Shown piece by piece: positions 43,001 to 56,789 of a DNA stretch of 64,000 nt. Made by a program: the position numbers and the translations under genes. The DNA lies in contig CM037840.1 in NCBI GenBank assembly GCA_021234535.1, forward strand, positions 3,504,565-3,568,564, written 5' to 3'. Numbering within the stretch: the stretch's first letter is position 1; the number at the start of each line of letters is the position of its first letter. The DNA comes from Stichopus chloronotus. Lineage: Eukaryota > Echinodermata > Holothuroidea > Aspidochirotida > Stichopodidae. The notes under the pieces are model-generated. The model saw nothing but the letters and a program-made list of their open reading frames with translations. It ran no database searches and was not told the DNA's origin.

Positions 43001-45960
43001 GGACTGTGGATTTCATTGAGGCATTACATACGCACTTGTAGTTTATCACGGGGTGCCATTTTCTCAGTGCATAGGTTAGTTTTTTTCTTCCCACTTTGTA
43101 ATATCCTTTGTATTTTAGGTGAATCGTAAATAAAAAAGTCACATGCCATTGTATTCCAGCAGTAACGATGAACGGTCAATGTATCCGTTATCAAGTGACT
43201 ATTATCATCCCTTGAAAACTTCCTGAAGAATCCTCAAATCCGAGGTGGGAATTGAACAAAAGCCACTTAACCGTAAAGTATTAAGGTTGAAATGATAATA
43301 GGTACCTCATGATACGAATGATATGACTGGTACGCTTGTTATTTATTCTCAGCTGTAGTTTCTGTTACGAGATACATCTCTTCTATGTACTCTTGGATAA
43401 TATTGAATTCCCTTTGCCGAATGAAGTGTAACTGATGTGCTATCCTCATGAACGGATAAAGAACGCAGCCCTTATAGATTCACCATCATGGCATTGTTTT
43501 AACTTGCTCTTCACGAACGTTCAGAGTTCTTTTGTGGACAAAATCGTTAAAAGGATATTGTTTATGTTTTTGTCCGATGAGCATGGGAGAGTACCGACTT
43601 TTGCTATTCGATTTCGTTGACGAACTCAGACTGGGGATTTAAAATACATGATTAAAAATATTTACATCAGCCGCTAAATACATGCAAATAAACTGATTAA
43701 ATTCTATCGTGACGTAAATCATTAATTAATTTCTTAATCCGTAATTAACCGATACAATTAATATTGAGCGACCTTGATCAAGTATTGAGGACGTGCAGGA
43801 TTTACACGTTTAGCATATGAGTTTTCAATTAGTGTTGTTCTTCAACTAAAAACAAAATAGCCAAAACTTCCCACGATATAACGGACGTCTGTGCAATAAG
43901 ATAGACATTGATGTGTAAGGGCGGAACAATTGTGTGACGGGACGGAAATTAATTTCACTGAACTGTAATTGTTTGGCAAAAGTGACTTTTGTATAAGCAA
44001 GGTGCTCTCCCTTCTTACCTTCGATGTTGTTATCCTATTCATCAAAATGGTATGATTCCGGGGTCTTTCAGGCTCTCCCCTCTACCATGTGACTGATTCA
44101 TGGCACAGCTGTTTATCCCTTGCTGTGGAGCCCACACGCCCCTTGCCCGTAACGACCCTTAAAATATCAAAATTACGTAAGGTACGTCATATATTCAGTA
44201 CCTATCATGTGATTTTCAAATTTCGCCTATCAGGGCATTTAAAAAAATTAATTTTCTGTTGACCATTCACAGTTCGAAGTAGACGTGGTAGGAAGTTTTG
44301 AGAGACGCTACAGTCGCCCTTGTCAAAGATTTCCGACCGAAATATGACTTCGACATCTCAGATTGTCGGAAAACGCCCTCAATATCGCTCATCCGTTCAA
44401 ATTTTCACATCGTTTGTATTTTGTTTTTGAAACACGGTGATCTTCAAAATTCAAATAGGAAAATACCTGATGATAATTAAAAACAAAACAAAAAATGAAA
44501 AAAAAAAAAAAATGAGGCCAATGTTGTTCATCTCAGGCACTTTTCTGGAGGGTATGAATATATCTCACAGATAAAAGTTATGTGCGTCGCGGTCTAGCCT
44601 AGCCTGAGAAACGAATCAATGGTCATTTTAATATTTTAATCTAACGAAAGCTACCTAGTCATACGGCATGTTTGCATAAACGTATAAAAGTTGCTGGTTA
44701 TGTAGATTGTAACATTTATTTCATTGCACACGGGAGGATGCTTTCAAATTTCATCCTGTCCAGAAAGCTCTTCCTTCAACTTGGCATTGTAACAAAAGAT
44801 TTCTTGCTGGAATGCTGCTGAGGGCGGTATGTATAAATATAATAATACGAGGAGGGTAGATGCTCTGAACTGGCTCACCTCCCACTCTAGCAAAGGAGGT
44901 GGGATGTAGAGCTGCCTGATTTGACCATGCACTCACAGAAATAGATAGGTCAGATGAGCAACACAGCCTAGCATTTCTCTTTATTTGTTTAGTCGTCCGA
45001 TAATAAAGATCGCGAGACGTTTCTAAATTTTAGGTGGTTGATATTATACCATCAGATAAGACCTATTACGTAGAACACGGTTGCAAGTATTTAAAAACAA
45101 ATGCAAGTCCACGTTTTCAAATTTTCTTTCTCACAAAATTGATATAAAATTTCCACTCTTCGTTTTCTCTTTTTTCTTTTTTTGTGTGACGGAAAAGTAA
45201 AGATGTATTGATAAATTATCGTTTGCTACAAATTAGTGGTACAGGCTTTCCATTGGCAGCAGCTGGCTTATGATAAAATTTGCACTGTTAAGCACTTGGT
45301 TAGGCGCGGATTACTGAATATCTGACTAAACATGAATGACGATCTGTTAAATTCACTTAAATTTATGTTTTGTATAGTATGGCGGGCGTGCTAGAACACA
45401 TAAAGTATGAAAAAACATGTTAACGTTACCGAATTTTGAAGCAAATGTCAGTAACGCTAAGTCCCCGCATAAGTACAGTTATGTTCATAATTCATCGACA
45501 TTTTACACCTGTATATATGGAATATATCTTGATAAGTAGATTGTATTTTAAAATAGGCATACAGTTGTAATATTAGTCATGGAACAATTTCTCCTTTTAA
45601 TGTAATTATAATTTCAATATCTTTTAATTTGAGTAAGACCAAGCGTTTCCCATAATACGTAAGTACTCATTCAAAAGATTTGCTTTGTCCCGACAGGGAT
45701 ACCTCAAAAACTATTAAACATCCTAAGCGGTCCTGAGAGTGAAAAAAAAAAAAAATGGGAACCGAGGATTTAGTTAACCACTTGCCCTCTCCGTTCAGTA
45801 ACAACCTTTTTTGTTAAATACATTTTGAGGGTTCCACGTATTCCTCAAAGGAAAAACACTTGTGCTAGGTCGAGAAATTCTGAGTTGGCAGAGGTTGATT
45901 TCAACCATTTACATAGATGAGATTTACACGATGAGGAATAAAACCATACAAGAGGTGGTG
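40036..45960. other. Long non-coding stretch
   Basis: No supported gene on either strand. Two dispersed similar words (TTTGCCATTAGTATGxxAAGxAAACTTG) occur at about 38830 and 41773, suggesting pieces of one old interspersed repeat. Purine-rich A/G runs lie near 42738-42772. Confidence 0.4.
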
Positions 45961-45987
45961 ATATAGCGCTCCTCACCGGGAGCTTTT

Positions 45988-46110
45988 ACCCGTCTCTGAC
46001 GGGTGCTTGAAGAGGAGAGATTACCTGATATTCTAATGGGTTTCCGGAGACATTTCAGCCGTCTCGCACGGGTGTTTAAATGGAAGATTTCCAGGAATGA
46101 CATTAAATGG
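45988..46110. repeat. Two-copy 70-bp repeat with a small hairpin
   Basis: CCGTCTCTGACGGGTGCTTGA near 45990 is repeated as CCGTCTCGCACGGGTGTTTAA near 46060, with matching AGGAGAGATT/TGGAAGATTT after it. In the first copy ACCCGTC/GACGGGT forms a 7-bp hairpin with a 3-base loop (45988-46004). Confidence 0.55.
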
Positions 46111-47385
46111 ATGTTGCAGTGGAAACATTAAAAAATATAGATAATGGGATAGCAATGTACAAATAAAAACGTAATTCAGGGTTATTTTTCCGTATGTCAT
46201 TACGTATGGTGGGAAGTATAGTTGGAAATATTTCATTCCTGAAGAGTAGATAAAACCCAGAGGAAACATTAGAAAATCAAGACAGATGCATTCTTACCTC
46301 AAATGTAAACACAAAGCGGAAAATAGGGTTATTTCTTACTACATCGTTACACCGAATATTATGCTTTGGAAAGGTAAGGGTATTTACGTAAGATGAAATC
46401 AAGATTCTCTTACACAATCCATTCGTCTCCTTCTGAAAGTAATTATTTGTGACTTTTTCTTCAAATTCCAGTCAGATCAGTGACTGCATTAAGTTTAGTG
46501 TAAGAAGGGGCTAAATAGTATCACCACAGACGTTTGAATCTCAACTCAGGATCAGGATCAGACGTCATGATCTTAAGTCAGAGATTCCCCATATCAGCTT
46601 ATACTCACTCTCCTAAATATACTCCATAACTTACTAGGAAAGGGAGAGACATTCAAAGTTATTTTATTGCCGTTTTTTAAGACCCCAGTGGAGTCACTTG
46701 GAAAATAGTGGCCTAATAGCTTGATCACAATTGAAATGGAGTTACACTTCAAAATTCAATATCACACAAACAGTAAATGACCTTTGTATCACATTTATGA
46801 CAAACGGAGAACTATATAGCTATACCTTCAAAGGTAGAGTCATTGTGAATACCAAAGATCCTATCGATGCCACTCAAAAGAAGGTGACCATGCAACGCTT
46901 CAAATTTGTGAAATTGTCTACTTCTTACATATCAATTTCTAATCGATTCAAGCCATTTACAAGTTTATTCAAAGTGAAACTGCAAACTGAACAATCAGTG
47001 GGAATACCAACAAGGTAACAGCTATTATGGACACAAAAGATCCCAGAGGGCAATCCACGGAGTTGCGTATCTCATGAGCAAAATGCATTGATTTAAATAC
47101 AGAGCATTCACACAGGGATTTGTAATAGTTTACTGCAACCACATCTCACAGACACCTAGTTCGGGGAACTGGTTGTAGATGAGTGGCAAATATTCTTCAA
47201 GCATAAAATGGTGGTAAGTAGAGCCGAACATCTCAATACTGATACCTACTATAAGGTAGCAAACTTACGGTAATAGCCTGGTGTTATTAGGCTCAAGTTA
47301 CGCTAACAATAACGGCTCAAAAGTAGCTGTGCATATTACGCTACATAACACAATTATAACATTGGGTTATTCCATGTAGGTTAGG
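46111..47385. other. Non-coding stretch, nothing recognised
   Basis: A 95-codon plus frame at 46731-47018 has no motif that I recognise. Confidence 0.4.
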
Positions 47386-47390
47386 CTTAG

Positions 47391-48103
47391 TGGTTTCTCA
47401 AAAATCAGCAAAATTCACTGGATTTATCATTACAGTAATATTATGTTGAACAATGTGTTCTCAGGTAAGTACTTACAAAAATTTAAGTTAATTGGTCTAA
47501 TAGTTCCAGCGATGCTGGAAATATCAATTAGGGGCAAAGTTGGCTTTTTGTTTCTCAAAAATCAACAAATTCGACTCCATTTGCCATACCATGGGGTACT
47601 CATGGGGTACAATATATAGCTCCATTAGCCAGGTGACTACAATATCTCATCTACCCCCTACAGGGCGATGCGATGAAAAATTGGGGCAAAATTGGCCTTT
47701 TGCTCTAACAAATCAGCAAATTGGACTTGATTTACCATACAACTAATACGTCTTGGACATTTTGGCATCATGCACGACCTTACCAAGTTTCAACTTAATC
47801 GCTCATATGCTTTTCAAACTATTCTGGAAAAACCACAATTTGGAGAGGTCCGGAAGCACACACACGCACACGCACGCACGCACACGAATTGGAACGGACA
47901 CGTTTTCATTTATACCACCCAACGGGACCCTCCTGTACCCATGGTCACTCTACCATGGGGTACCCCTGGGGTGTCGCTACTCATCCACTCCAAGCATTTC
48001 CATGGCAACCATTCTCCATGGGTGCACAGTACACTATATAGCTCCACTAGCCAAGTGACTACAATATCTCATCTAGTCCCTATAGGGCGATGAGATAAAA
48101 ATG
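47391..48103. repeat. Cluster of diverged direct repeats
   Basis: Two repeat types interleave. Type 1 (TCTCAAAAATCAGCAAATTxGACTxxATTTxCCATAC) occurs at about 47396, 47552 and 47704. Type 2 (TATATAGCTCCAxTAGCCAxGTGACTACAATATCTCATCT, then CCCTAxAGGGCGATG) occurs at about 47613-47680 and 48035-48099, roughly 420 bp apart. A CA/CGCA microsatellite lies at 47857-47885. The overlapping 100-codon frames here follow these repeats. Confidence 0.7.
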
Positions 48104-49340
48104 TTGTTAGTTACATATTTTGTTACTTGCTGGGTAAAACCGTAATTTGTCGTTAAGAGTGGAACCCTTGAATTATTCGTGCATTTGTATGTGACACCTT
48201 AAATGTATATGAGTGTCATATATTGGGACGTGTAAAAATTCAGCATTTCTTTAAAAATACCATAAAGCGGTTGGACGAATCCTTTGAAATGTACAAATTT
48301 TGTCACCATATTGTATAACTATTGTTGTTGTAAAATATATGATTCGAGTCAACAGTCAACCTCCATTTTATCAAACCCTAATATTAAATTAATCAAGAAA
48401 ATAAAACATTACACAACTTTAACGTCGTATAAAGTAAAATGTTATTGATTAATATTATTCCAATGTATCTAAATAGGTGTTGCGCATGAAAACTCCTCAA
48501 TTTAACGTGTATCTGTATGTGACAACTCGAATGTCCACCTAGTTAAAATGTAGTACCGTATCAGGGCGTGATGATATTCCGATATTGTGAACTATCATCA
48601 AACAACATTGAAATGATTCCTTTGGATAAAACCTCTCCAGGTTTATGTGAAAAGGTTCTCCAGCAAAAAGAGGACAATTTCCTTCATATAGTTATAAAAG
48701 CGATAAAGTTAATACAGCATATTTCCACATTCCTTTACCCATGGAGAAGTAACATACAACATGTACCGTAAAGATCTATCTATGTTAAACTTCTACCGAG
48801 AAATAGTTTTAAGTGCCATAAGAATTTGTAAGACACATCAGTTATCAACACTATTTAGCCCTCAACCCCCCCCCCCCCCCCACACACACACACACACAGC
48901 CCAACATTTAAAGAAATGTATTTAGAATGTCTTTATAGGATAAAGTTGTGGCGATTACTTTTTTTATACATGAACTCGAAGAACCATATTTGTAAGAAGC
49001 CAATTTTGAAATACAGAAAATAAAATTGTTGTTAGTTTTCATATTTTTTACGCGATGTGTGAAACTGCAACTGGCGGTTAAGGGTGGAACCCTCGAATTA
49101 CTCCTGCATTTGAACGTAATATACAGTTGTAGCGTCTTATCAAGTAAAATGTTTTTAATCAATATTTTTCTTAGTTAAACTCCCAAGATGTCCCTCCAGA
49201 AAGCAAAATTTCAAAACAAAAAGGAAAGTTACTGCATCATAGTTCTGTACTTTGTATGTGCAGTAAAGAGGCGACTTAGTGTTCACTGTGGAACTCGCTA
49301 ATTTTACGTACACTTGTATGTGACACCTCAAGTATACTAG
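48098..49340. repeat. Diverged repeats sharing a GTGGAACCCTCGAATTA-type word
   Basis: About 100 bp at 48098-48210 (TTGTTAGTTxxCATATTTT ... GTGGAACCC ... GTATGTGACACC) is clearly related to 49024-49130, with weaker copies at 48486-48534 and 49287-49337. A second shared word, GTATAAAGTAAAATGTTATT / TTATCAAGTAAAATGTTTTT, occurs near 48428 and 49137. Spacing is irregular (about 325, 600 and 200 bp). A C16-17 run followed by (CA)n lies at about 48866-48898. Confidence 0.6.
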
Positions 49341-49770
49341 GCTTCTGTAAGTTAAAATTTAACTGCCACTTAACGTACAGCGTTGCTAACCCCCTCCAAT
49401 GTGATGGGAACATCTTTGGCTTTGCATTGTGCCAGAAAGACAACAGTTGGCGGATGTAAAGCAAACTGTTCAGAGAGCGCCTGTGTGTTGAGAATAGCGA
49501 ATGTCAACACAAGCTTCTTTGTAGGCTACGTGGTATCTCAGTGCTATAAACAAAGGACTAATCGTTAAAATAACGTTAGTGATAGATACGTAACCATAGT
49601 GGAAGGATGATGTTATTACTGTGGTGTAAGTTGACGTTTTCACACGATCAGCATAGAGTTAAATTACATACCCTCCCTATAGTTAGGGTGGAATTTTCGT
49701 TTTCTCCAGACAACAGTAGCAGTATTTGGATTATCTGACAAAGTTATAAATTGCAGCCAGTAAATTCAAG
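49341..49770. other. Non-coding stretch before the 49.8-kb coding relic
   Basis: No repeat or coding motif recognised. It could hold a promoter or 5' exon of the relic that follows. Confidence 0.35.
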
Positions 49771-51017
49771 ATGAAAAGGAAAAGCCAGTTAACACCTACG
49801 TCGACAGCCTTTGAAATATCAGATCAATGTTGTTCAACGACCGACAGTGGATATGATGATTTATCAAACGATATGCCAGCCATACACAACGTGGGTCATG
49901 ACATACAAGGCAGTGTGGTGAGTCATCAACCCCTAAAACAAAGCAACGTATCAAAGCAACGTATCACCAAATTTCACACTTTCTCCAATAGGTAATACCA
50001 CCTACTCGATCTCCAATTAGACCACCAAGAAACTTATGTAAAAAGAGTAAGCTTCTCATGTCAAAAGATCCAATGGACGTACTTAAAGCAGAATGTGGTT
50101 GCGGAAACTTTGTGTTCATGCCGTGCCCATTTCCACTGTCTTATGGTGAAAGCAAAAAATGAAGCATTTGAAGGAATTCGAACAATAAAGGCTTCAATTT
50201 GTGAAGAAGTTGCAAAGCACTCTCGCTTGAAGCTCCCATTCACATCATATGCCTACATTTGAATTGATTGTTGTTTGGAAAGCTCGTTTTGTGAAACAGC
50301 TTGGCGTATTGCACATAATTTAAGTACATGGAGATTAAGTGAAAGCAAATGTACGGCGCGAGGCTTCACTGTGGCATAACATGGAAATGTTGGTCAAGGT
50401 AAAGTGACAGAAAAGACAAATGTAGCTTTGTGTTGGATGACATATTTGTGTACTTCAAATGGTTAATACATGACATATAAAACAAAGATACACTTTCCTC
50501 CTTCCAGAAAATGCATTATCAGCCTATGATAATAAAAGAGTTGACATCTAATCATCGAGAACAGTGCATTTTGTACGAGCACTTCACAATCTGGTCACAA
50601 CATTTACCAGAATTAGTAGAACTAATTCACATTAGTACGGTAAGACAATCATATTCACACTTTTATGTTTACGATTCGCACAATTGTGCACTGCCGTGCC
50701 TAAAATATAACCTATATCGAGCCTGAGTAATACATTTTACACCACACTTTCTTAACGGAATTACTATAAATTTGCTTCGATAGGTTACTGATGAAAGTAA
50801 TTTTACGTAATGAAGACAGCATAAAATGCCTGGTTCCTTCATTAAAACTATTTACCAACGTGTCAAAAGGCCCAATTATAATTTGAAGAGTATTCTTCAT
50901 TTCTCATGTTGCAGCGACTATATGCATTTCCATGGAATGCTTGTGGCTGATAAATACATATTTCACAAGAAATACAAGAAGCCACAAGAATTAACTATGT
51001 ATCGGCAGAATAAATAA
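49771..51017 (+). pseudogene. Unidentified coding relic, possibly exon-containing
   Basis: The first frame (ATG 49771) encodes 49 residues with DSGYDDLS and reaches a strong donor, G|GTGAGT, at 49917/49918. A pyrimidine-led acceptor (TTTCTCCAATAG) ends at 49991. Joining across this 74-nt gap keeps phase and continues RSPIRPPRNLCKKSKLL and ECGCGNFVFMPCPFPLSYGE. The frame ends at a TGA (50160-50162) right after an A6 run. The frame one base over stays coherent beyond it (NEAFEGIRTIKASICEEVAK, then CETAWRIAHNLSTWRLSESK and HGNVG), but has stops at 50260, 50377 and 50464. Further open segments follow: 50511-50638 between a good acceptor (CCTCCTTCCAG) and donor (ACG|GTAAGA), and 50921-51017 (DYMHFHGMLVADKYIFHK) after an acceptor. 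I recall a C-G-C / H-G-N-x-G arrangement from multicopy transposon-associated proteins, but cannot name the family. Alternatives are a decayed single-frame gene or a real gene whose exon borders I have misread. Confidence 0.4.
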
Positions 51018-54000
51018 CAGAGTAACAATTGTGTTGGATAAGTTTTGAAAATATCACGCACAATCTAGTTGGCACCGTCTATTACTTTTCGTTATTATTA
51101 TTTTTTGTGCCTTCTATATTGAAGTCAGCGATTGCCGACAAGGCAAACTACTTGGTGTAACAAAGGTTGAGGACCTTTCCTCTCGCATGGCTAAGGGGAT
51201 TTTTGGAATAAGGAATATAAACCATGAAAAGTTGGTGTTGGACGAAACTTCAGAACTTTCACTAGCATATTATCTTCTACTTCCGTGCCATTAAATGGAT
51301 TTGAATTGACACCGAAAGAAAACTAACAAAGTCCACTGTCGAAAATCTTTGTAGAGTTTGCACTCAGAGTTAGATTTGTAAATTAAATTAACTTCACATG
51401 TTGCGTTGTTTTTTTCCATTCTGAGTGTATGCGATCATGGTATCCTTTGGCCTTGACGCAGAGTCAGATATAAAAATTTCGTTACCACCAAACTGATTAA
51501 ATTGCCCTTTCCATATTAAGGTATATTCTAATAATCAGTTTTAAGGGCAATGGTTTAAAAATATCTGTAATCAATGTCAGTGCTAGTCTACTGAATTACG
51601 ATGCTATCATACAAGTTTATATTGCAACTTTTTTGTCTCTTTTTTTATACATAGGTTTTTGTTTCGCCGTTTGAGGTAACGTCTGCCCTGAAGACAATGG
51701 ATTTGCTGTTGCATTGGCCTGCTCAATTGTTCTTATCTAGTCAGTTGCAGGTTGTTCACTTGTTTCTGGTGATAATAACTTGGAGTTATGCCCTTGTAAT
51801 GTCTTCTTTACGTCATGCATGAAGAAGTAACTGACCTTGATATTGGTTTTTATAGATATATATACATGACTTCTTTGATGTATTTTGTTCGGAGGTTTTT
51901 TTTCTTTTACCTATGAAGTGATTGTTCGCAAAGAAGAGAAAAGGTTGTTGTGAACCATAGATGTAACAATAACTACACCGACGTCAAGCCAGTGAACCAA
52001 ATAACCACATGGAATGGATATCTAATATACTTAACTTTTTTCTAACACAAACGGTGGTAACAGCTATCACCAAGTTACTACCGTCAGGACCGCATGAGTT
52101 GTCAACCGCAACGCCCGCAGGTCTCATTTATTTCTCTCTTTGACTGGACATTTCATCTGCAGGCACTCAAGTTAGTCGCCTGTACTGGTTGTGATAACCG
52201 CAGCCATGGAATTCCAAGCAAATGTACGTAAGCTAACCAACTTGCTATAACCTGAAAAAAAAAAAAAAAAATGTTGCAATATCTTTCCTGGACGAAGTCA
52301 CCAGTCTCCTTTTCGTAATAAAGGCCCTAGTTCTCTTTCCCACCAGCTACTTTTTTTTCAGATAGCCTTGGGTCTTCTTCATCTTTTCGACTCTAAATGA
52401 GTTGTTTTGGGCAAATTTATCTGATGTGTAAGTCACTGAGTTAAGAATCAGTGTAGATGTGTACATGTATGAATTGTTCTTTACCTTTTCCATACGTTAC
52501 AGGAAGGGAACTATCACTTGCCTTGTGATTATATGCACCCAGTTATTAATCATCGTTTATCTGTGGTCCTGCCAGGAAGGTAAGAATTCCACATATTGTT
52601 AAAAGGATGGATATTTTCAATTCCCATGTGTGGCTCTCGAGATATTACCAGTTGACGTTAGCTCCTTTGCTTCCAACTGTGAACTTGAAGCAAGCACGAG
52701 TGATATCATCTTCTCACTTTGCTGAAGACTCTTTTGTTTTCCTTATTATTGAATTTATTATTTTGACCTTGAAATCAATAGTTGATCAGCTTAAGTACTG
52801 GTTACGTGAAGGTCGCAAAACTCGTCATACCCCCAAAACATAAAATGCTTTATCAATGTGGGGAGATGATATCACTCCTGTTTGCTTAAAGTTAACTTTC
52901 AGTGACAAATGTTGCAACTTCAACTGCTCATATGTCGGAAGCCACATATGGAAATTGAATGGAAGTTTCACTGTAATGGCCAGATTAACTCACTATGCAG
53001 CATATCAAAGCCATATTTTTGGCTAGACAATCCTTTTAATTAAGCTTTTCCAAGTACTACCATGCAATCATTGGTACCGGACTTTCGACACCGGTTACAC
53101 TTCAACGACATATCGGATCTATACGTTAGAAAAATATCGCACTAGTCAGTGGTCTAGGATTAGCTTTAACGTTCGTCACTAAACACGAATACCTGATTCT
53201 GGTTGTCTTCCTACAAATTAGATGTAATCTTATGTTGGATTTTACTGATAGGTTTCTTTGTATGTGTGTATGTGTTTGTGAAAATGCTTTCAGAAATTTT
53301 TTATTCCTCTCTGATAAAAGTCGTCCTTTGTCATGACGTCACGCTGTAATTGGTCGACAATATATTTCTTATTCGCCAACCACTCTAAATACGATTCTAG
53401 CACCTCTAACTTTAAGCTTTGCAGTTGGCACTTGCAGTGTTTATGAACTTCAGGATGTTTGATATCCCCTGTCCCTCCCTTCACTATATGGTACCCAGTA
53501 AGTGGGAAATGACATGATCAGGCCTTTGTTCACGGGTACGGAATGGAATTGGGAGGAAAGGGCTAGACCTGGGTTAAATGAGGCAAAATTAAGTGTAGTA
53601 AAATGTGGTGTATTGTCACGGTATACATTATTTCAGCTATAGCTTTTTCATAATGGATCACTTCGGATTATCAGTCGACTGTCGCAAGTAGCTTAAATTT
53701 TGACTGTTTCACGGGGAACACAGCATTGAAGCAATGACCTTAATTGCTATAGTGTGGGGATCTAAAATAAACTCCATATGCACAAGTAAAAGCCAAACTC
53801 AGATAAAAGAATAGACTGTTTACTGGATGCATGACAGGAATACATGGATGGTAAAGAGATTCAGAATCAACAGATGCAAGTATGTTTGACAAATGTATTG
53901 AAAGAACACTGGTCTGCCTCAAACGCTGAAAACAAGGTTGTCAGTAGTATGAACAGTTCATCATGAGACAAAATTCTTTTTAAGCCAAACATAAAAACAA

Positions 54001-56780
54001 GAGACTACTGTCATTAAATTGATTGACAGCAGACAGGCTTAATTCCAGAAATGTAAATTATAAATGGTAAAAGGAAAGTAGGAATCAGTACCAATACATG
54101 TAAGTACTAGACTTCATGTTAAGTACGTTTCAGTGAATACAATGTTTCTAGGTTTTTACCAAACTTCCAAAGCCGGGATTTCTCGTCCCCAATAAACCCT
54201 TACAAATCCTGATCAACTCATGAGTTGACGCACAGTTTATGTAATGCTTACATTCCTACAACATTTTGCTCTAATAGACACATTTACTGTATGCACAATG
54301 CTTTGCAGAATACAGAAAGCTGTTCAAACAAGCTAGTGTACAGTAAAATATGTTTTTAAATTGTAGACGCCGCTGATAGAAAATACAGTATCACAAAGAA
54401 ATGTTCATGACGCAAGCTAATGATAACGTATCGTAATGGAAAAAAAAAATAGAAAAGCAAATTTTTGAAGGAAAAATAAGAAACACACTTAGATTAGAAG
54501 CACAAGAAAGTATTTGCCATTCAAAAGACCAGTAACTATTTGGATTCAAGTTGTCAGGAGGTTGTATATTCTATACATGCTTTGGGCATAGTAGTTAGCA
54601 CAAATATAGAACGCAATTGACTAAAAATGACAGTGGAGGGAGGTCTGTTTGTGATACCTAGTACCAAGCCTCTCTTCTTGTTCATAGTACTGTATGAGTT
54701 TTCATACAATATGTAATTGTTCACAAGAGGGCAAGATACCAAAGGAAACATTCAACAGTAGAACAAGCAAAGAAAAAGAAAAAACAGCACACTGTCAACC
54801 ATTCTTACAAGTAATAAGTGAATACACTGATTTAGCTGAACAATTCGAAGTGCATTGAAAGCTACAGTAATAAGGTGAGCACTATGATCAAAGTACTGCT
54901 CTTTCCCCCTGAGAATGCCGTCCACCCTCTGAAAACATTGATTTTCTGTTGAGTGATCATGTTTGCTGTTAAGCTGTCTACAATTTGGAGATCAAAGCTG
55001 ATATGGCATGTGGCCCACATGGTTATATTTATGATACTCACCTTTTATCATCCACTTGAGGGCTAATGAACTGCTTCAAAAATCCAGTATACGTGCAAGA
55101 TGCACAGACTCTGTTGAAGAACATGTAACTTTCATTATACATGTGGATTACTACATGTCTCACAATTATGTCCTGGAAGCAATGTTTAATTATTTATGGG
55201 GAGATCAACATGCTGTTACGCGAATCAGACAGATCGATTATGCTTGTGCATTATTTGTCTAATTGCTTCACCTGCGAGTCTGTAATTGGTCCCCTTGAAG
55301 TAATTTAAAGTAGTAACATCATTAAAGGAGAAATCAGGGATTATTTTCACAATTTATTTCACTACAATTCCCCACCGGTATCGTAACACATATGATCAAG
55401 ATTATCGCAAAACATGTGTACAATTTCGAGTAAAGAGTCAAATTTGCACACAAAAAAAAAAAAAAAAAATCGGCGAAGAACTCCGAAAGTTTGTAATATC
55501 CATTTTCATCGATCAAATATAAATATTCAATATTATCGCATTTCAAGGTATGAAGGGGTGTGGCTGATCAGTTTCATATGTAGCCTACCTGTGCTGTATG
55601 TACCATCAACTATCACTATCAACTATCACCTATGGACATGACACTTAATACCCCTTGTCAGGCAGCTCAAGAAAGCCTAGACTTTGGATTGACATACCTG
55701 AATTACTTTAGGAGAACAATGTTTTATTGACCATGTGGATTATCACAGCATGGGGTGATAAAACTGACTAAAGGCGATGAAAATTTTCAACAGCTGAACC
55801 TAAGTAGAACAAAAGAAGAGTGAGGTTGGAGTGAATTCCATTTTAAAGTACAAGTAACGGCATGACAAATATTAAGAGCTCTCATTCAACAGTAATGAAC
55901 GCAATAATTACCGTTTCTACTACCTTCAAACACCTCCCCAACGAGGCTATATTTTGGTGAACAATCAGTTTAGAATGAAAAATCAACTAAAAGTGAATGT
56001 TCTCAGTCAAACTCTGATTTCCCCTTTAAGTTTTTCTAAGCCTTTGTGCCGAAGTCATTCAATGAACCATGCATTCGAACAATTTCTGAAGTATGTTTAC
56101 AAAATAAATGCATATACGGTGTTACCTTCTTAGAGAAATACTGAACAGAGTAAATTCATCCACCCTCTACTGTATTTTAAATAATGTCGATGATTTATGG
56201 CTGCAAAGCGGTAAGCATGCCATGAAGCTCAAAGTGCTCTTGCCATACACTCAACATAGATGCTATATCAGTTGTATTTAAGGGCTTCAGAAGTGTAAAT
56301 AATTCACCTACATGGTTAAAAAGATGTAACTTCTCCGGTCCTGTAAGATCTCTGTATTTAAGGGATTTACTTTCCCTACCAATGTAAAATGAGAAACCTC
56401 AAACACCTATACCCTCTAGCAATTTCTCACAGGCAGTACAGTGGGAAAATTGAAACCTAAATCCTTAAAATGTTTGGTATTGTCGATGCAATGAATTCTA
56501 CGTAGCTCAAGAATGAACAAAGACAAAACATCAGCTATGCGCAAAAAAAAAAAACAACAACAACAACAAAGCATATGCAATACTTCAACATTGATTCGTT
56601 GAACAGGAATATACTTGAATATTGGGGTGCTATACAGGCAAACTTCTTAGAAGATGAATACTAAATTATTTTTTCTTTATTGTGTTTCACTGGCACTCAT
56701 ATCACTGAAGGTTTGTTTATGTGGATAACAGTACAGGCAAGGATAGTTTGAGTTGGCACTAGATAGACATGACACACATA
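51018..56780. other. Long non-coding stretch
   Basis: No supported gene. A run of about 17 A lies at 52257-52271 and another at about 55451-55469. A CRE-like octamer is at 53334, and a short AAC repeat at about 56552-56569. A minus-strand 64-codon frame at 53290-53484 is hydrophilic and possibly exonic, but has no motif. Confidence 0.4.
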
Positions 56781-56789
56781 AAAAAGCTT

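Noticed and set aside
43235..43300. tRNA-like B-box on the minus strand (GTTCAATTCCC context)
   Set aside because: No foldable cloverleaf with acceptor, D-arm and anticodon could be traced.
47753..48093. Two overlapping frames of just over 100 codons
   Set aside because: They run through a CA/CGCA microsatellite and the direct repeats, and share no motif with any family I know.
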